Shown: one piece after another, positions 34,094-44,058 of the stretch | Numbering within the stretch: position 1 is the stretch's first letter | How the letters are laid out: the number at the start of each line of letters is the position of its first letter | From: Caldisericia bacterium | GTDB taxonomy: Bacteria; Caldisericota; Caldisericia; JAAYUI01 | Direction: 5' to 3' | NCBI GenBank assembly: GCA_017999835.1 | Contig: JAGNLA010000001.1 | Location: 186,001 to 250,000 of the forward strand | Length of the DNA stretch: 64,000 nucleotides | Translations under genes and position numbers: made by a program | Notes under the pieces: generated by a model | Database searches by the model: none | What the model saw: only the letters and a program-made list of their open reading frames with translations | What the model was told of the DNA's origin: nothing

Positions 34094-34960
34094 TCAATGT
34101 TTCTTCATCAGCTCCGAAATCTGCTTTGAGAGCGCAAGGGCGTTGTCCAGGGGACGCTGCCACATGTTGCGGCCGAAGATGAAGCCCATGCAGCCGCCGT
34201 CAAGCGAGGTTTGAACTTTTTTTATGAGATCCGCATCGTCGATTTTTGAACCACCGGAGATTATGACGCCTGCGCGGCCGGCCGATTTGACCACGCGCTT
34301 GAGGGCTGTCAGTTCGTCTTCGGCAAGTGTGTTGTACGGTTTTGGCTGGTTCGGGTCGCCGACTTTGGGGAAGTTCAGCTTGATTACGTCCACGCCCATT
34401 TCAAGGGCGGTTCTAGCCGCGTAGTCCACGGCATAGAGAGATTCCTTGCCACCCTTTGCGTCGATGAATTTGCCCCTTGGATAAGACCACACGACCAACG
34501 GCATGCCAAAGCGGTCGCACTCCTGACGAACCCAACGCAGCTGGTTGATGTCCTCGGTTTGCTTTGGTGAACCGACAAAGAGCGTGTAGCCGACAGCATC
34601 GGCACCGAGCCTTACGGCGTCTTCGACAGTTGAGGTCAAAGCCGAAAGCGCTTCATCATCTGGCGGAATACAGGTTTTGCCATTGAGCTTTAAGAGAAGT
34701 GGAACTTTTCCGGCATACTCGTGCATGTACTTCTCGGCAAGTCCGATGTGGAGGGCGATGGCTGAATATCCACCCTTGAGCGCAAGCTCCCACTCGTACT
34801 TCGGGTCAAGAGCGTCAGGGTTTGGAAAGAAATCGATAGGGCCATGTTCCAGACCTTGGTCGATTGGGAGAATCATGAGCTTTCCATTACCTGGTCCATG
34901 CTCGTAGCACATGCGGACCATGCGGGTTTTCTTGCCAACAGGAAGCAACGATAGATCCAT
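34094..34960 (-). CDS. fbaB: Class I (DhnA/FbaB-type) fructose-bisphosphate aldolase
   Basis: 288 residues. It has the DhnA-family order: LPIDQGLEHGP near 31-41, LLKLNGKT, Schiff-base Lys194 in DVIKLNFPK, then VIISGGSK and a phosphate-binding GFIFGRNMWQRP. It is a metal-free aldolase of the type first found in archaea and in E. coli FbaB. Related enzymes of this family make 2-amino-3,7-dideoxy sugars, so the glycolytic role is likely but not certain. AAGGAG precedes the ATG. Two small membrane proteins follow upstream on the same strand. Confidence 0.88.
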   Translation of the reverse strand: MDLSLLPVGKKTRMVRMCYEHGPGNGKLMILPIDQGLEHGPIDFFPNPDALDPKYEWELALKGGYSAIALHIGLAEKYMHEYAGKVPLLLKLNGKTCIPPDDEALSALTSTVEDAVRLGADAVGYTLFVGSPKQTEDINQLRWVRQECDRFGMPLVVWSYPRGKFIDAKGGKESLYAVDYAARTALEMGVDVIKLNFPKVGDPNQPKPYNTLAEDELTALKRVVKSAGRAGVIISGGSKIDDADLIKKVQTSLDGGCMGFIFGRNMWQRPLDNALALSKQISELMKKH

Positions 34961-34974
34961 TTATTCTCTCCTTG

Positions 34975-35331
34975 TCAGACGAATTGAAGCACGATTGCCA
35001 CAATTGACCACAAAACGACAAACTCAATGCCGATTGAGGCAAAAAGTTCATCTTTTGGTGTAAGCTTCTTTGTAAGTGAAGCAAGAGTGAAAACAAACCA
35101 GATGACCGCAAAGACGAGTAGCGGCAACCAAACAAGCAGGCTGTTCCACGCAAGGATGTTGATGACCAGAGCAACAGTGATGGCAATCAAGTTGATCAAC
35201 GCGATGACAAGAATCTGTGGGTCTACCTTAAGGTGATCCTTAAATCCACCGTTTTTCATCTGTCTGGAAGCGATAATGTGGTAATAGATGGACATTGCAA
35301 CGATAAATGCAAACAGGGTAATGTTAATCAT
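34975..35331 (-). CDS. Small membrane protein (four helices)
   Basis: 118 residues, four hydrophobic helices (about 3-20, 40-60, 65-85, 98-117) with a basic loop KNGGFKDHLK. It lies 14 nt upstream of fbaB and 4 nt downstream of another membrane gene, so the three are likely one transcript. No SD is clear before its ATG, and coupling to the preceding stop is probable. Not recognised. Confidence 0.65.
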   Translation of the reverse strand: MINITLFAFIVAMSIYYHIIASRQMKNGGFKDHLKVDPQILVIALINLIAITVALVINILAWNSLLVWLPLLVFAVIWFVFTLASLTKKLTPKDELFASIGIEFVVLWSIVAIVLQFV

Positions 35332-35335
35332 ATGC

Positions 35336-35752
35336 TTACATGAACCTCACTGCAGTATAAGTCTTGAGGAAATCCGGAGCTGCAAAGTAGACAATGGCAA
35401 ATACGGCTGCAGCAATCAAAAGAGGCATTATCATTGCCACAATCGCCTTGATCCATGTGTGACCATAGAGGTATTTGCTAACAAAGAACCAAGCCACAAC
35501 CATACCGATGACACCAATGATAGGCGAATAATACATGAACGGCAGCACTTCCTTCCATGCGCAAAGGATTGAGAAGAAAATGTGGAGGCACAGCAGAAGC
35601 AGTGAGCCCATGAATATTCTTCCCCAATCTTTATGCTCAGGGTTGAGCAGCTTGACAGAAATCCAATTCCCAAGGACGAAGCAAACCCACATCACAAGAT
35701 AAATCAAGATTGGAATCATCTTGAAGTTTTCGACGAGACTGTAATTAAACAT
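35336..35752 (-). CDS. Small membrane protein (four helices)
   Basis: 138 residues with four hydrophobic helices (about 13-32, 48-66, 75-92, 104-125). ATG at 35752 stands 7-8 nt after AAGGAAGG; a TTG start upstream is on the wrong side of this SD. First gene of the unit with the next membrane protein and fbaB. Not recognised. Confidence 0.65.
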   Translation of the reverse strand: MFNYSLVENFKMIPILIYLVMWVCFVLGNWISVKLLNPEHKDWGRIFMGSLLLLCLHIFFSILCAWKEVLPFMYYSPIIGVIGMVVAWFFVSKYLYGHTWIKAIVAMIMPLLIAAAVFAIVYFAAPDFLKTYTAVRFM

Positions 35753-35810
35753 AAATGCACCTTCCTTCCTTAAAATCAAATTCTATTTGACAAGCTAAAT
35801 CGGTCAAGCC

Positions 35811-35839
35811 TTGACGAGCCCTTGACAAAAAAATATATC
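35811..35839 (+). promoter_or_regulatory. Leaderless promoter of the OsmC gene
   Basis: TTGACG (35811-35816), 17-bp spacer, TATATC (35834-35839), then 7 nt to ATG 35847. No SD. Confidence 0.72.
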
Positions 35840-35846
35840 TTAAACC

Positions 35847-36272
35847 ATGGATAGAAAAACTTTCAGCTACTATGCAAATGTTGACTGGGAAAAAGAAAAA
35901 CAGGGTTTTCTTAAAGGTGGGTTCAACGACATACAGGTCGCCTGTCCACCAGAATTTGGCGGTCCAGGCGGGATTATCAGCCCTGAAGACCTTTTTGTCG
36001 CCTCGCTGGCCGTGTGCGTCATGGCCACTTTCATAAACAGATGCGCCAGAAAAGGTATCGAGTTGGTGTCCTACACCTCAAAAAATGAAGGTTTCATGGA
36101 ATTTGTCGAGGACGCCTACCAGATAACCAAAGTATGGCTTCGTCCAACCATTAAAATTGCAGACAGTTCAAAAATTGAACTTGCAAAATCATTGCTTCAC
36201 GAAGCCGAAGCGGTCTGCCCGGTTGGAAGATCGGTAAAAACCCAGGTTGTTCTGGAAGAAACCTTTATCTGA
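35847..36272 (+). CDS. OsmC/Ohr-family protein
   Basis: 141 residues, family-typical. The two redox cysteines are present, in SLAVCVMATF (about 56) and EAVCPVGRSV (about 126). The family reduces organic hydroperoxides with a cysteine pair. It is closer in length and pattern to the OsmC-like group than to Ohr, but this is not certain. Single gene; its last 8 bp overlap the convergent DUF401 gene. Confidence 0.85.
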   Translation: MDRKTFSYYANVDWEKEKQGFLKGGFNDIQVACPPEFGGPGGIISPEDLFVASLAVCVMATFINRCARKGIELVSYTSKNEGFMEFVEDAYQITKVWLRPTIKIADSSKIELAKSLLHEAEAVCPVGRSVKTQVVLEETFI

Positions 36273-37521
36273 GCAGGAAATACAACCCAAAACCAACACC
36301 AAGCATTATGGCGCATGGAATGACAAGCCATTTGTAAATATGGTTCAATTGGCATTTGAAATATTCACGCGTCAGAACAATGCACACATGCACCGGCGAG
36401 AACAGGGTACCAATCTGACCGGCTGTAAAGGCAAGGGCAAAAATGCCGTATGTTGCTCCACCGGTCAGGGACATGAGCACTGAAAAGCTGATGGACACGC
36501 TAGCCTGCGTTATGCCGACCAGTAAACCGACAATCAGCGGCAGGATGATGGCAACTAGAATCGGACTGATGCCTGCACCAGCAAAGAAAGCCTGAAGCTG
36601 AGTTCTGACGATTTCCTGACCAAGGATTTCCTTGAACGCGATCGAACCCAAAACCAGCAAAATGTAGTTTATCTTGACTGACTCTTTTAAAATTGCAGAA
36701 GTGGTCTTCCTGTCTGGTTTTTTTAGAATCATAAAGAGCGCAACGGAAATTATCATTGCACAAAGCGTTGTTATTGAGGCCCATTCCTTAGGAACTTTGA
36801 TGGTTATGGAGCTGACAATGACTAGCACAACCGTGAACAGAATCGGCCATGCAGTTTTAAGGAAATGCAGCAATTTTGGGATAAACGGGCCATTGCCACC
36901 CTCAACCCTCTTCGTTTTCCAAAACCCGACAAAGTAACCTGAAATTGCGCCAGTAATTGTCAAAGCACATTGGAATACAACGATTTCGCCTATAGAAAAC
37001 CCAGAGGCTATTGATGCCATGATGATGCATGGGTACAGTGGGACAGACGATTCCCAGATGTGTCGGAACCAATAATTGATGAATGTTTTTCTCACAGGTG
37101 AGAAATCCATGCCAGCCGCAGTTTGCTCTACGAGTGGGGCTGAGATGTAGGCTCCGCCAACTGTTGGCATAAAACCGATGACTGTTGGCAGCAAGGCTGT
37201 TGCAAGACGCTTGTCCTTGAAGAGATTCACAGCCGAGTCGGCCATCTTTTGCAGCATACCCGTTCTTCTCATGGTCGATTCAAGAACGATGACTGTCCAC
37301 ATGATGCCAACGAATGCATAAGTTTCAGGCAACTTTGCAATGCTTAGAAACGTTCCGGCAACTTTATCAAGCGGTATGAAGATGAAAGCTGAAAGAATCG
37401 AGCCACCAAAAAGTGTGACTGCAATTGGAACCTTCAGAGAGGTAACAATCAACACCAAAGCCAGAAGGCTGACCAAACCAAAAAAGTACCATGCCGGTCC
37501 GAGGTTGAAGTATGGAATCAT
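36265..37521 (-). CDS. DUF401-family integral membrane protein
   Basis: 418 residues, about eleven hydrophobic helices, with GFMPTVGGAYISAPLVE near the middle and LLVGITQASVSISFSVLMSL near the C-terminus, both typical of DUF401 membrane proteins. These resemble the ion-transporter superfamily with inverted repeats and re-entrant loops. Substrate is unknown. The start overlaps the stop of the upstream PLP-enzyme gene (ATGA). Pairing with a sulfur-amino-acid enzyme hints at export or import of an amino acid; that is inference. Confidence 0.75.
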   Translation of the reverse strand: MIPYFNLGPAWYFFGLVSLLALVLIVTSLKVPIAVTLFGGSILSAFIFIPLDKVAGTFLSIAKLPETYAFVGIMWTVIVLESTMRRTGMLQKMADSAVNLFKDKRLATALLPTVIGFMPTVGGAYISAPLVEQTAAGMDFSPVRKTFINYWFRHIWESSVPLYPCIIMASIASGFSIGEIVVFQCALTITGAISGYFVGFWKTKRVEGGNGPFIPKLLHFLKTAWPILFTVVLVIVSSITIKVPKEWASITTLCAMIISVALFMILKKPDRKTTSAILKESVKINYILLVLGSIAFKEILGQEIVRTQLQAFFAGAGISPILVAIILPLIVGLLVGITQASVSISFSVLMSLTGGATYGIFALAFTAGQIGTLFSPVHVCIVLTREYFKCQLNHIYKWLVIPCAIMLGVGFGLYFLLR

Positions 37522-38687
37522 GGAAGTTTAGCCAGTGCCTGATCAAGATCCGTGAGTAGATCTACTTCGTCCTCGATGCCAACAGAAAGCCTCAGAAGTT
37601 CAGGTTTTATGCCAGCTTCCATCTGCTCTTGAGGTGACAGGGCATGGTGCGACATGACTGAAGGTATTGAAATGCTTGACTCTACGCCACCAAGGCTGCC
37701 GGCGCGCCTGATAAGCTGGAGGCTGTCAAATATTTTTATCGTGCTTTCCAGTCCACCAACAGGCTCAAAAGAGACCATTGCTCCATAACCGCTCATCTGA
37801 CTAGCGGCAAGGGTGTGATCTGGGTTGTTGTACAAACCCGGGTAATACACCTTGGCAATCTTTTTGCTGTCAGCGAGGAATCTGGCCACTTTCATCGTGT
37901 TGCTCTGGGCTTTTGCCATTCTCACCGACAAAGTCTTTATGCCACGCATCAGGAGATAGGAAGTGAACGGATCGAGCACACAACCTATAACAACCTGCCA
38001 ATTTCTGCATTTATCAATCAAATCACCATTCCCACAGATCACTCCACCTAAAACATCGGAATGCCCTCCAAGATATTTTGTGGCAGAATGAACCACCAGG
38101 TCAGAACCAAGCTGCAAAGGCTTTTGAAAAACCGGAGTGGCAAAGGTGTTGTCTGCAATGACAGCTAAACCTTTCTCCTTTGCTGCAGCAACCACTTTCT
38201 TAATATCGGTAACACGAAGGGTAGGATTTGAAGGGGTTTCTATGTAAACAACTTTTGCGCTGTCAGGCGCCCAGGAGAGGTCGTACAGTTTTTCGCACTC
38301 TACCTGAATTGACTTGATGCCCAGGTTTGGCAGGTAGTCTCTCATAAGCTCCACTGCATTGCCATAGAGATTTTTTTGGGCGATTATGGTTTCACCGGAT
38401 TTTGCAACAGACAGCAGGGCTGTAGATATGGCAGACATGCCAGAAGACAATGCAATGGCCGACTGGCTGCCTTCAAGAGATGCCAGTTTCTCCTCGAGGC
38501 AGAACCTTGTTGGGTTCTGTCCTCTTGTGTAAACAAAACCTTTGCCTGACTGGACATGTTCCATGTAATGGGCATAGCTTTCAAACTCGAAGATTGTCGC
38601 AGGAGAAATGTCAGGTACGACAGCGTGGTTGAACATTTCAGGATGTTCACCTACATGAATTGCATCTGTACTGATGTGTCGCTTCAT
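37518..38687 (-). CDS. Cys/Met metabolism PLP-dependent enzyme
   Basis: 389 residues. Motifs of the cystathionine synthase/lyase family: YTRGQNPTR near 52-60, the cofactor stack in NLYGNAV, and Schiff-base Lys in SATKYLGGHSDVLGG. Members include cystathionine gamma-synthase, gamma-lyase and methionine gamma-lyase. The Cys that marks many methionine gamma-lyases after LYG is Asn here. Reaction cannot be fixed. ATG at 38687 follows AAGGCGG. Operon with the DUF401 permease. Confidence 0.87.
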   Translation of the reverse strand: MKRHISTDAIHVGEHPEMFNHAVVPDISPATIFEFESYAHYMEHVQSGKGFVYTRGQNPTRFCLEEKLASLEGSQSAIALSSGMSAISTALLSVAKSGETIIAQKNLYGNAVELMRDYLPNLGIKSIQVECEKLYDLSWAPDSAKVVYIETPSNPTLRVTDIKKVVAAAKEKGLAVIADNTFATPVFQKPLQLGSDLVVHSATKYLGGHSDVLGGVICGNGDLIDKCRNWQVVIGCVLDPFTSYLLMRGIKTLSVRMAKAQSNTMKVARFLADSKKIAKVYYPGLYNNPDHTLAASQMSGYGAMVSFEPVGGLESTIKIFDSLQLIRRAGSLGGVESSISIPSVMSHHALSPQEQMEAGIKPELLRLSVGIEDEVDLLTDLDQALAKLP

Positions 38688-38735
38688 TGGTAACCGCCTT
38701 TGGGTTGCTTTGAATAGATATTGGCAATTATCTGA

Positions 38736-40327
<1,592 letters not shown>

Positions 40328-40328
<1 letters not shown>

Positions 40329-41221
40329 TGCCGCAGGGATACAACACCAACTTTGACTTCCAGTCAAACGGAAAATCAAAAAAGAAACACAATCACGATG
40401 ACGACGAAGGACTTCCGCCAATCGTCCAGTTCTCGCTGCCAAAAAGACAGGAAGAAATTATAAACGCCATTGTTAATCAAATCTCATCCGAGCGATTTGT
40501 AAAAGCCTGTTTTCTCCTGGGTTCTCTGGCAAGATCAACTGGCGACGAACTCAGCGACATTGACATGACCATCATCGTTTCTGATAGTAGGGGAGACAAA
40601 TGGTTCTCAAACATCAAGCCTATCATTGAAGGCATAAACCCCACGCTCTTTACCATCAGAACTGACGTGTCAAAAAGATCAGCAGTCTTCATCTTCCCCG
40701 ACCTAATCGAGCTTGACATTGCGGTCATCGAAGAGTCAGAATTCCAGCCTTCACCTGTTTACACCGAGATAAAACCATTGTTTGACCCAGACGATCTTGC
40801 TGCAAAAATAAAGGACCGGTCGACGAGGTTGCCAAAAAAGGCAAAGATTGAAGCCATTCTATCGACTGAGTCTCTGTTCTTCTGGGGTGCACTGGCTGTC
40901 AGGAAAAGACTGCTTCGTGACAACGTCTGGGACGCCAGGGATGCCCTTGAAAAGCTAAGATATCTCATCGTGCATCTTATTGATTTTGCCGAAGGAACAC
41001 TCAATGGCTACAGAGGCATAGAGCGAAGGCTTGACAGCGAAACCCTTTTGAGACTGTCAAAAACAGCCCCGTCCTATGACAAGGATGCAGTACTGTCAGC
41101 ACTTGCTGCCATAACCGACCTGTTTATAAAAGTCAGGAACAACGTTTTCGAGCAGTTCGACCTTGAGCCAAACCACAAAGCCACGGAACAGCTTTTAGAA
41201 ATACTCAGGTCATTTCGATAA
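40328..41221 (+). CDS. Nucleotidyltransferase-fold protein
   Basis: 297 residues. After a polar, His/Asp-rich N-terminus (1-30) comes the Pol-beta nucleotidyltransferase motif: Gly65-Ser66 in LLGSLARS, Asp77-x-Asp79 in SDIDMTI, and third Asp130 in IELDIAVI. The C-terminal half (about 165-297) is helical, like the substrate domains of aminoglycoside adenylyltransferases. All three catalytic acids are kept. The start overlaps the guaB stop by one base. Substrate is unknown. Confidence 0.78.
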
Positions 41222-41237
41222 TCAATTGTCAGTCATT

Positions 41238-41266
41238 AAAAAACCAGCCAAATAGGCTGGTTTTTT
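41238..41266. terminator. Bidirectional intrinsic terminator
   Basis: AAACCAGCC-AAATA-GGCTGGTTTTTT between the convergent nucleotidyltransferase and C25 protease genes. Confidence 0.87.
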
Positions 41267-41283
41267 ATTTTGTCATTGCCTGT

Positions 41284-43995
41284 TCATTTTGGATAAAAAA
41301 CAGTGGCAACTTTGGCAGAAGCCAGCCAGTCAGTCTGTGCGCCTATCGATTCACTGACAAATCTTAGCGGCACAAGCGTTGTTCCATTTTTAACCGTTGG
41401 TGAAACGGTCATTGTCATCTCTTTCCCGTTAACAAATGCTTTTTTTTGGCCAACGGTCATTTCAATAGTCGTGCCATTCTTTTTAGCTTTAATTTTTTTT
41501 GTCTTGGAGTCATAAGTCACATCAAAACCGAGTTCTTGTGAGATATATCGCCATGGAACCATCGTCGAACCGCTTATGATTTGCGGTTCTATGTTGAGAT
41601 CTTTCCCGCATTGGCCGTTGTTCCAAACGTTTTTACTACCAATTCTGAAAGCAAGCTCCTTGCGTGACGGCCAGATAACCGTTTTCCTAAACAACAACAT
41701 TCTGTCAACTTGAACAGGGAAACCAACAGACCCACCTAGGTTGCTCACCTTGAGAATTATGTCGTTTTTAAATCTGTCGAGATCAATCTGGAAAGAATAT
41801 TTCCCATCCGAGGTGAGCGTTACAATCTTGTCGTTTATCGTCAGCAGTTGATCGAGAGGTGCTGTTCCGGAAAGTGTCACCTGTCTGTCATTTGAGGGGT
41901 TCGATTTTGATGAAACTGTTAGATACAACCCCTGAGGGTGAATCTTGACTCTCGATGAAACAGGTCGGTCCTTTAAAAGGATATGGCTCTTCTTTTCAGG
42001 AGTCTTGATTTCAAAAGAAAGACCGTTGATGTCTGAAATCGATTCTTTCTTTGCCTTGAAACAGAAGGAGAATGCAACATCCATGCTGGTAGCACCGAGT
42101 TTTTCATTGTTTCTGAAAAACGAGAATGTTATTTGTTTGGTTTGTTTGTTGTCGACAACCTGCCATTCGGGACACAAATAATCGAAGGTTGAAAAATTCC
42201 CAAGTCTTTTGTCAACAAGCTCAATCAACGCCGGATCGTACTGAATTATGCCGCTCATCGACATTACAGGCATTGATGGTTTAATCAGAAGGTCAATCCA
42301 GAATTCCTGCCCTGGCTTCACATAAACATACTCTGGCGAAAGGATAACCTGGGTATGTTCGAGAAGAGGTGCTTCGATTTTAACGCCAAAAGTCGCCCTC
42401 CCGTAATACGACCGAGAGTCGCAGTTGATCTCAATGACGTATTCTCCAACCGGCATGTTCGCAGGTGCGGAAACCAAAACAATGACTTCGCGGTTTGGAT
42501 ACATCGGCACCTGGATGTTTTGAAAAGTAACTTTGAATCTCGGGTCTGCCTTGTAGTCAAGGGAAATTTCATCTTTTGATGAAGTGATTCCGAATGTGAG
42601 CGTGGTCTGCCCTTCCTGGCCTGCCTGTATCGTAATGCTAGCGGGTTTAAAATTCATCGGCATAACCGATTTGGGCTGCAATGGGTCAAGCCTCATGAGC
42701 GGATCTCCGAGCAAAATGTAGGAGTAAACATTTTGAGCCCATTTTTTTGCCCATGCGTTGGTTCCGGCGTAGGTTGAATAAAATTCCTTCATGGTTTTGG
42801 CAAGTGACCATCCTAGTGTTTCACCCTGACAATAATATTTCATGAGATTGTATGTAATTGTCTGGTTACCGCCATCATTTGGTTCAGTCCAACCCGGGAT
42901 GAAGTAGTTTATGGCTGTTGCGCCTATGTAAGCGCCAGCACCCTGTCTTAACATGGTGGAACCCAACGAGGCTGCGCCACCAACAATATTTGCCGTCGAA
43001 CAGGCCGTAGAAACAACAACTGATGCTCTTATAGTCTCTCCAAACACCTGTTCTGCGGTTATCAAGTCAGGACGTTTGATCTCTGCTCCATCGGGGTAGC
43101 CATTGCCGTTGGCATCAAACTCCCAGATCTTTCTATTCACCTTGTCAGGTTCACCATGGGCAAGAATATTGACAACTCCAAACTCCATATCAGAAATCAT
43201 CTGCAGAAGATTTGTTGAGTTCAAAGCTTTATCGGATTTTGGTCGAGGTTTGTTTTTGGGTCTGAAACCTTCTGCCTCGTACATGGTTTTTCTAGAAAAA
43301 CCATTCTTTTGCAGGATATCTGCCCATATAACTTCCATCATATCCGAGCCGTCTGTGAAAATGTTCGTGGGATCGTTTTCTTCGCGATCATAAAGATAAA
43401 TCGATGCCGCCTGAAGAATTGACCGCCTGAACGATGAAGAATCATAACCGATGATCCTGTCGCAGATTTTTTTCACCACCGCAGGTTCAGAAAACGGAAT
43501 CCTCCCAACTGAGACGGTCGGTATTGGCACTATCCCATCATCCGATGGCTCTCCAAGTCTGCCGTCCTTGTCCTTGTCCCATTCTATTCCAAGCACCTGA
43601 TAATAAAAATCCGAATAGAGCGGACCGAAACCTTCGGAAGAGTAGTGATCAACATTATTGTCAGGATAGAGCTTGGCCATCGGAATATCATTGACATCAC
43701 CCACAAACAGGACATTGGTGAAACCCATTGGCTTCTGATTGACATCAAGGTAATTCCAAAGCTGCTTGTGTCCAGGCATCGATTCGGTTGGATTTGTGAC
43801 AATATCCCTGATGCTAACAAGCTTAATGACTTCTCCCTGTTCTTGTCTATATTTTACAAGTTCGCTGACCGAAGACTCGCACCCTGGAGCCGTAATAACA
43901 AGATAGCTTATGCGTTCCTGGGATTGTGTCCTGATAGGCGAAAACGGCACTGCAAGAACAGCGCAACAGATTAGTGTGGCGAATTTGAAACGCAT
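41284..43995 (-). CDS. Exported C25 (gingipain-type) protease with cohesin-like and stalk domains
   Basis: 903 residues. Signal peptide 1-24. The C25 peptidase domain (about 28-450) has His280 in NILAHGEPD and Cys332 in VVVSTACSTANI, both in the expected His-Gly and Ser-x-Cys contexts. Asp-rich loops (DKDKDGRL, DANGNGYPDG) look like Ca2+ sites. Then come a beta-sandwich (about 455-530), a cohesin-like domain (about 535-670), an Ig-like domain, and a stalk (copper-amine-oxidase N-like) domain at about 785-903 with two hallmark strands, MVPWRYISQELGFD and LVPLRFVSESIGAQ. Probably attached to or exposed at the cell surface. ATG at 43995 has a promoter 7 nt upstream; a TTG 36 nt earlier would start inside the -35 box. 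Confidence 0.85.
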   Translation of the reverse strand: MRFKFATLICCAVLAVPFSPIRTQSQERISYLVITAPGCESSVSELVKYRQEQGEVIKLVSIRDIVTNPTESMPGHKQLWNYLDVNQKPMGFTNVLFVGDVNDIPMAKLYPDNNVDHYSSEGFGPLYSDFYYQVLGIEWDKDKDGRLGEPSDDGIVPIPTVSVGRIPFSEPAVVKKICDRIIGYDSSSFRRSILQAASIYLYDREENDPTNIFTDGSDMMEVIWADILQKNGFSRKTMYEAEGFRPKNKPRPKSDKALNSTNLLQMISDMEFGVVNILAHGEPDKVNRKIWEFDANGNGYPDGAEIKRPDLITAEQVFGETIRASVVVSTACSTANIVGGAASLGSTMLRQGAGAYIGATAINYFIPGWTEPNDGGNQTITYNLMKYYCQGETLGWSLAKTMKEFYSTYAGTNAWAKKWAQNVYSYILLGDPLMRLDPLQPKSVMPMNFKPASITIQAGQEGQTTLTFGITSSKDEISLDYKADPRFKVTFQNIQVPMYPNREVIVLVSAPANMPVGEYVIEINCDSRSYYGRATFGVKIEAPLLEHTQVILSPEYVYVKPGQEFWIDLLIKPSMPVMSMSGIIQYDPALIELVDKRLGNFSTFDYLCPEWQVVDNKQTKQITFSFFRNNEKLGATSMDVAFSFCFKAKKESISDINGLSFEIKTPEKKSHILLKDRPVSSRVKIHPQGLYLTVSSKSNPSNDRQVTLSGTAPLDQLLTINDKIVTLTSDGKYSFQIDLDRFKNDIILKVSNLGGSVGFPVQVDRMLLFRKTVIWPSRKELAFRIGSKNVWNNGQCGKDLNIEPQIISGSTMVPWRYISQELGFDVTYDSKTKKIKAKKNGTTIEMTVGQKKAFVNGKEMTMTVSPTVKNGTTLVPLRFVSESIGAQTDWLASAKVATVFYPK

Positions 43996-44002
43996 CTTGG
44001 TT

Positions 44003-44031
44003 AATGTAATGAATAATCCCTGCCAGCTCAA
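44003..44031 (-). promoter_or_regulatory. Leaderless promoter of the C25 protease
   Basis: On the minus strand: TTGAGC (44031-44026), 17-bp spacer, TACATT (44008-44003), then 7 nt to the ATG at 43995. The hairpin that follows the upstream gene overlaps this promoter. Confidence 0.68.
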
Positions 44032-44051
44032 GACCGACAGGGATTATTCTT
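44011..44051 (-). terminator. Hairpin after the 979-residue gene, overlapping the next promoter
   Basis: AATAATCCCTG and CAGGGATTATT form an 11-bp stem with a long loop. No clean T-run follows, so as a terminator it is weaker than the others here. Confidence 0.55.
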
Positions 44052-44058
44052 TAACTCC

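Noticed and set aside
43996-44031. TTG start 12 codons upstream for the C25 protease
   Set aside because: The TTG is the -35 box; starting at 43995 also gives a cleaner signal peptide.
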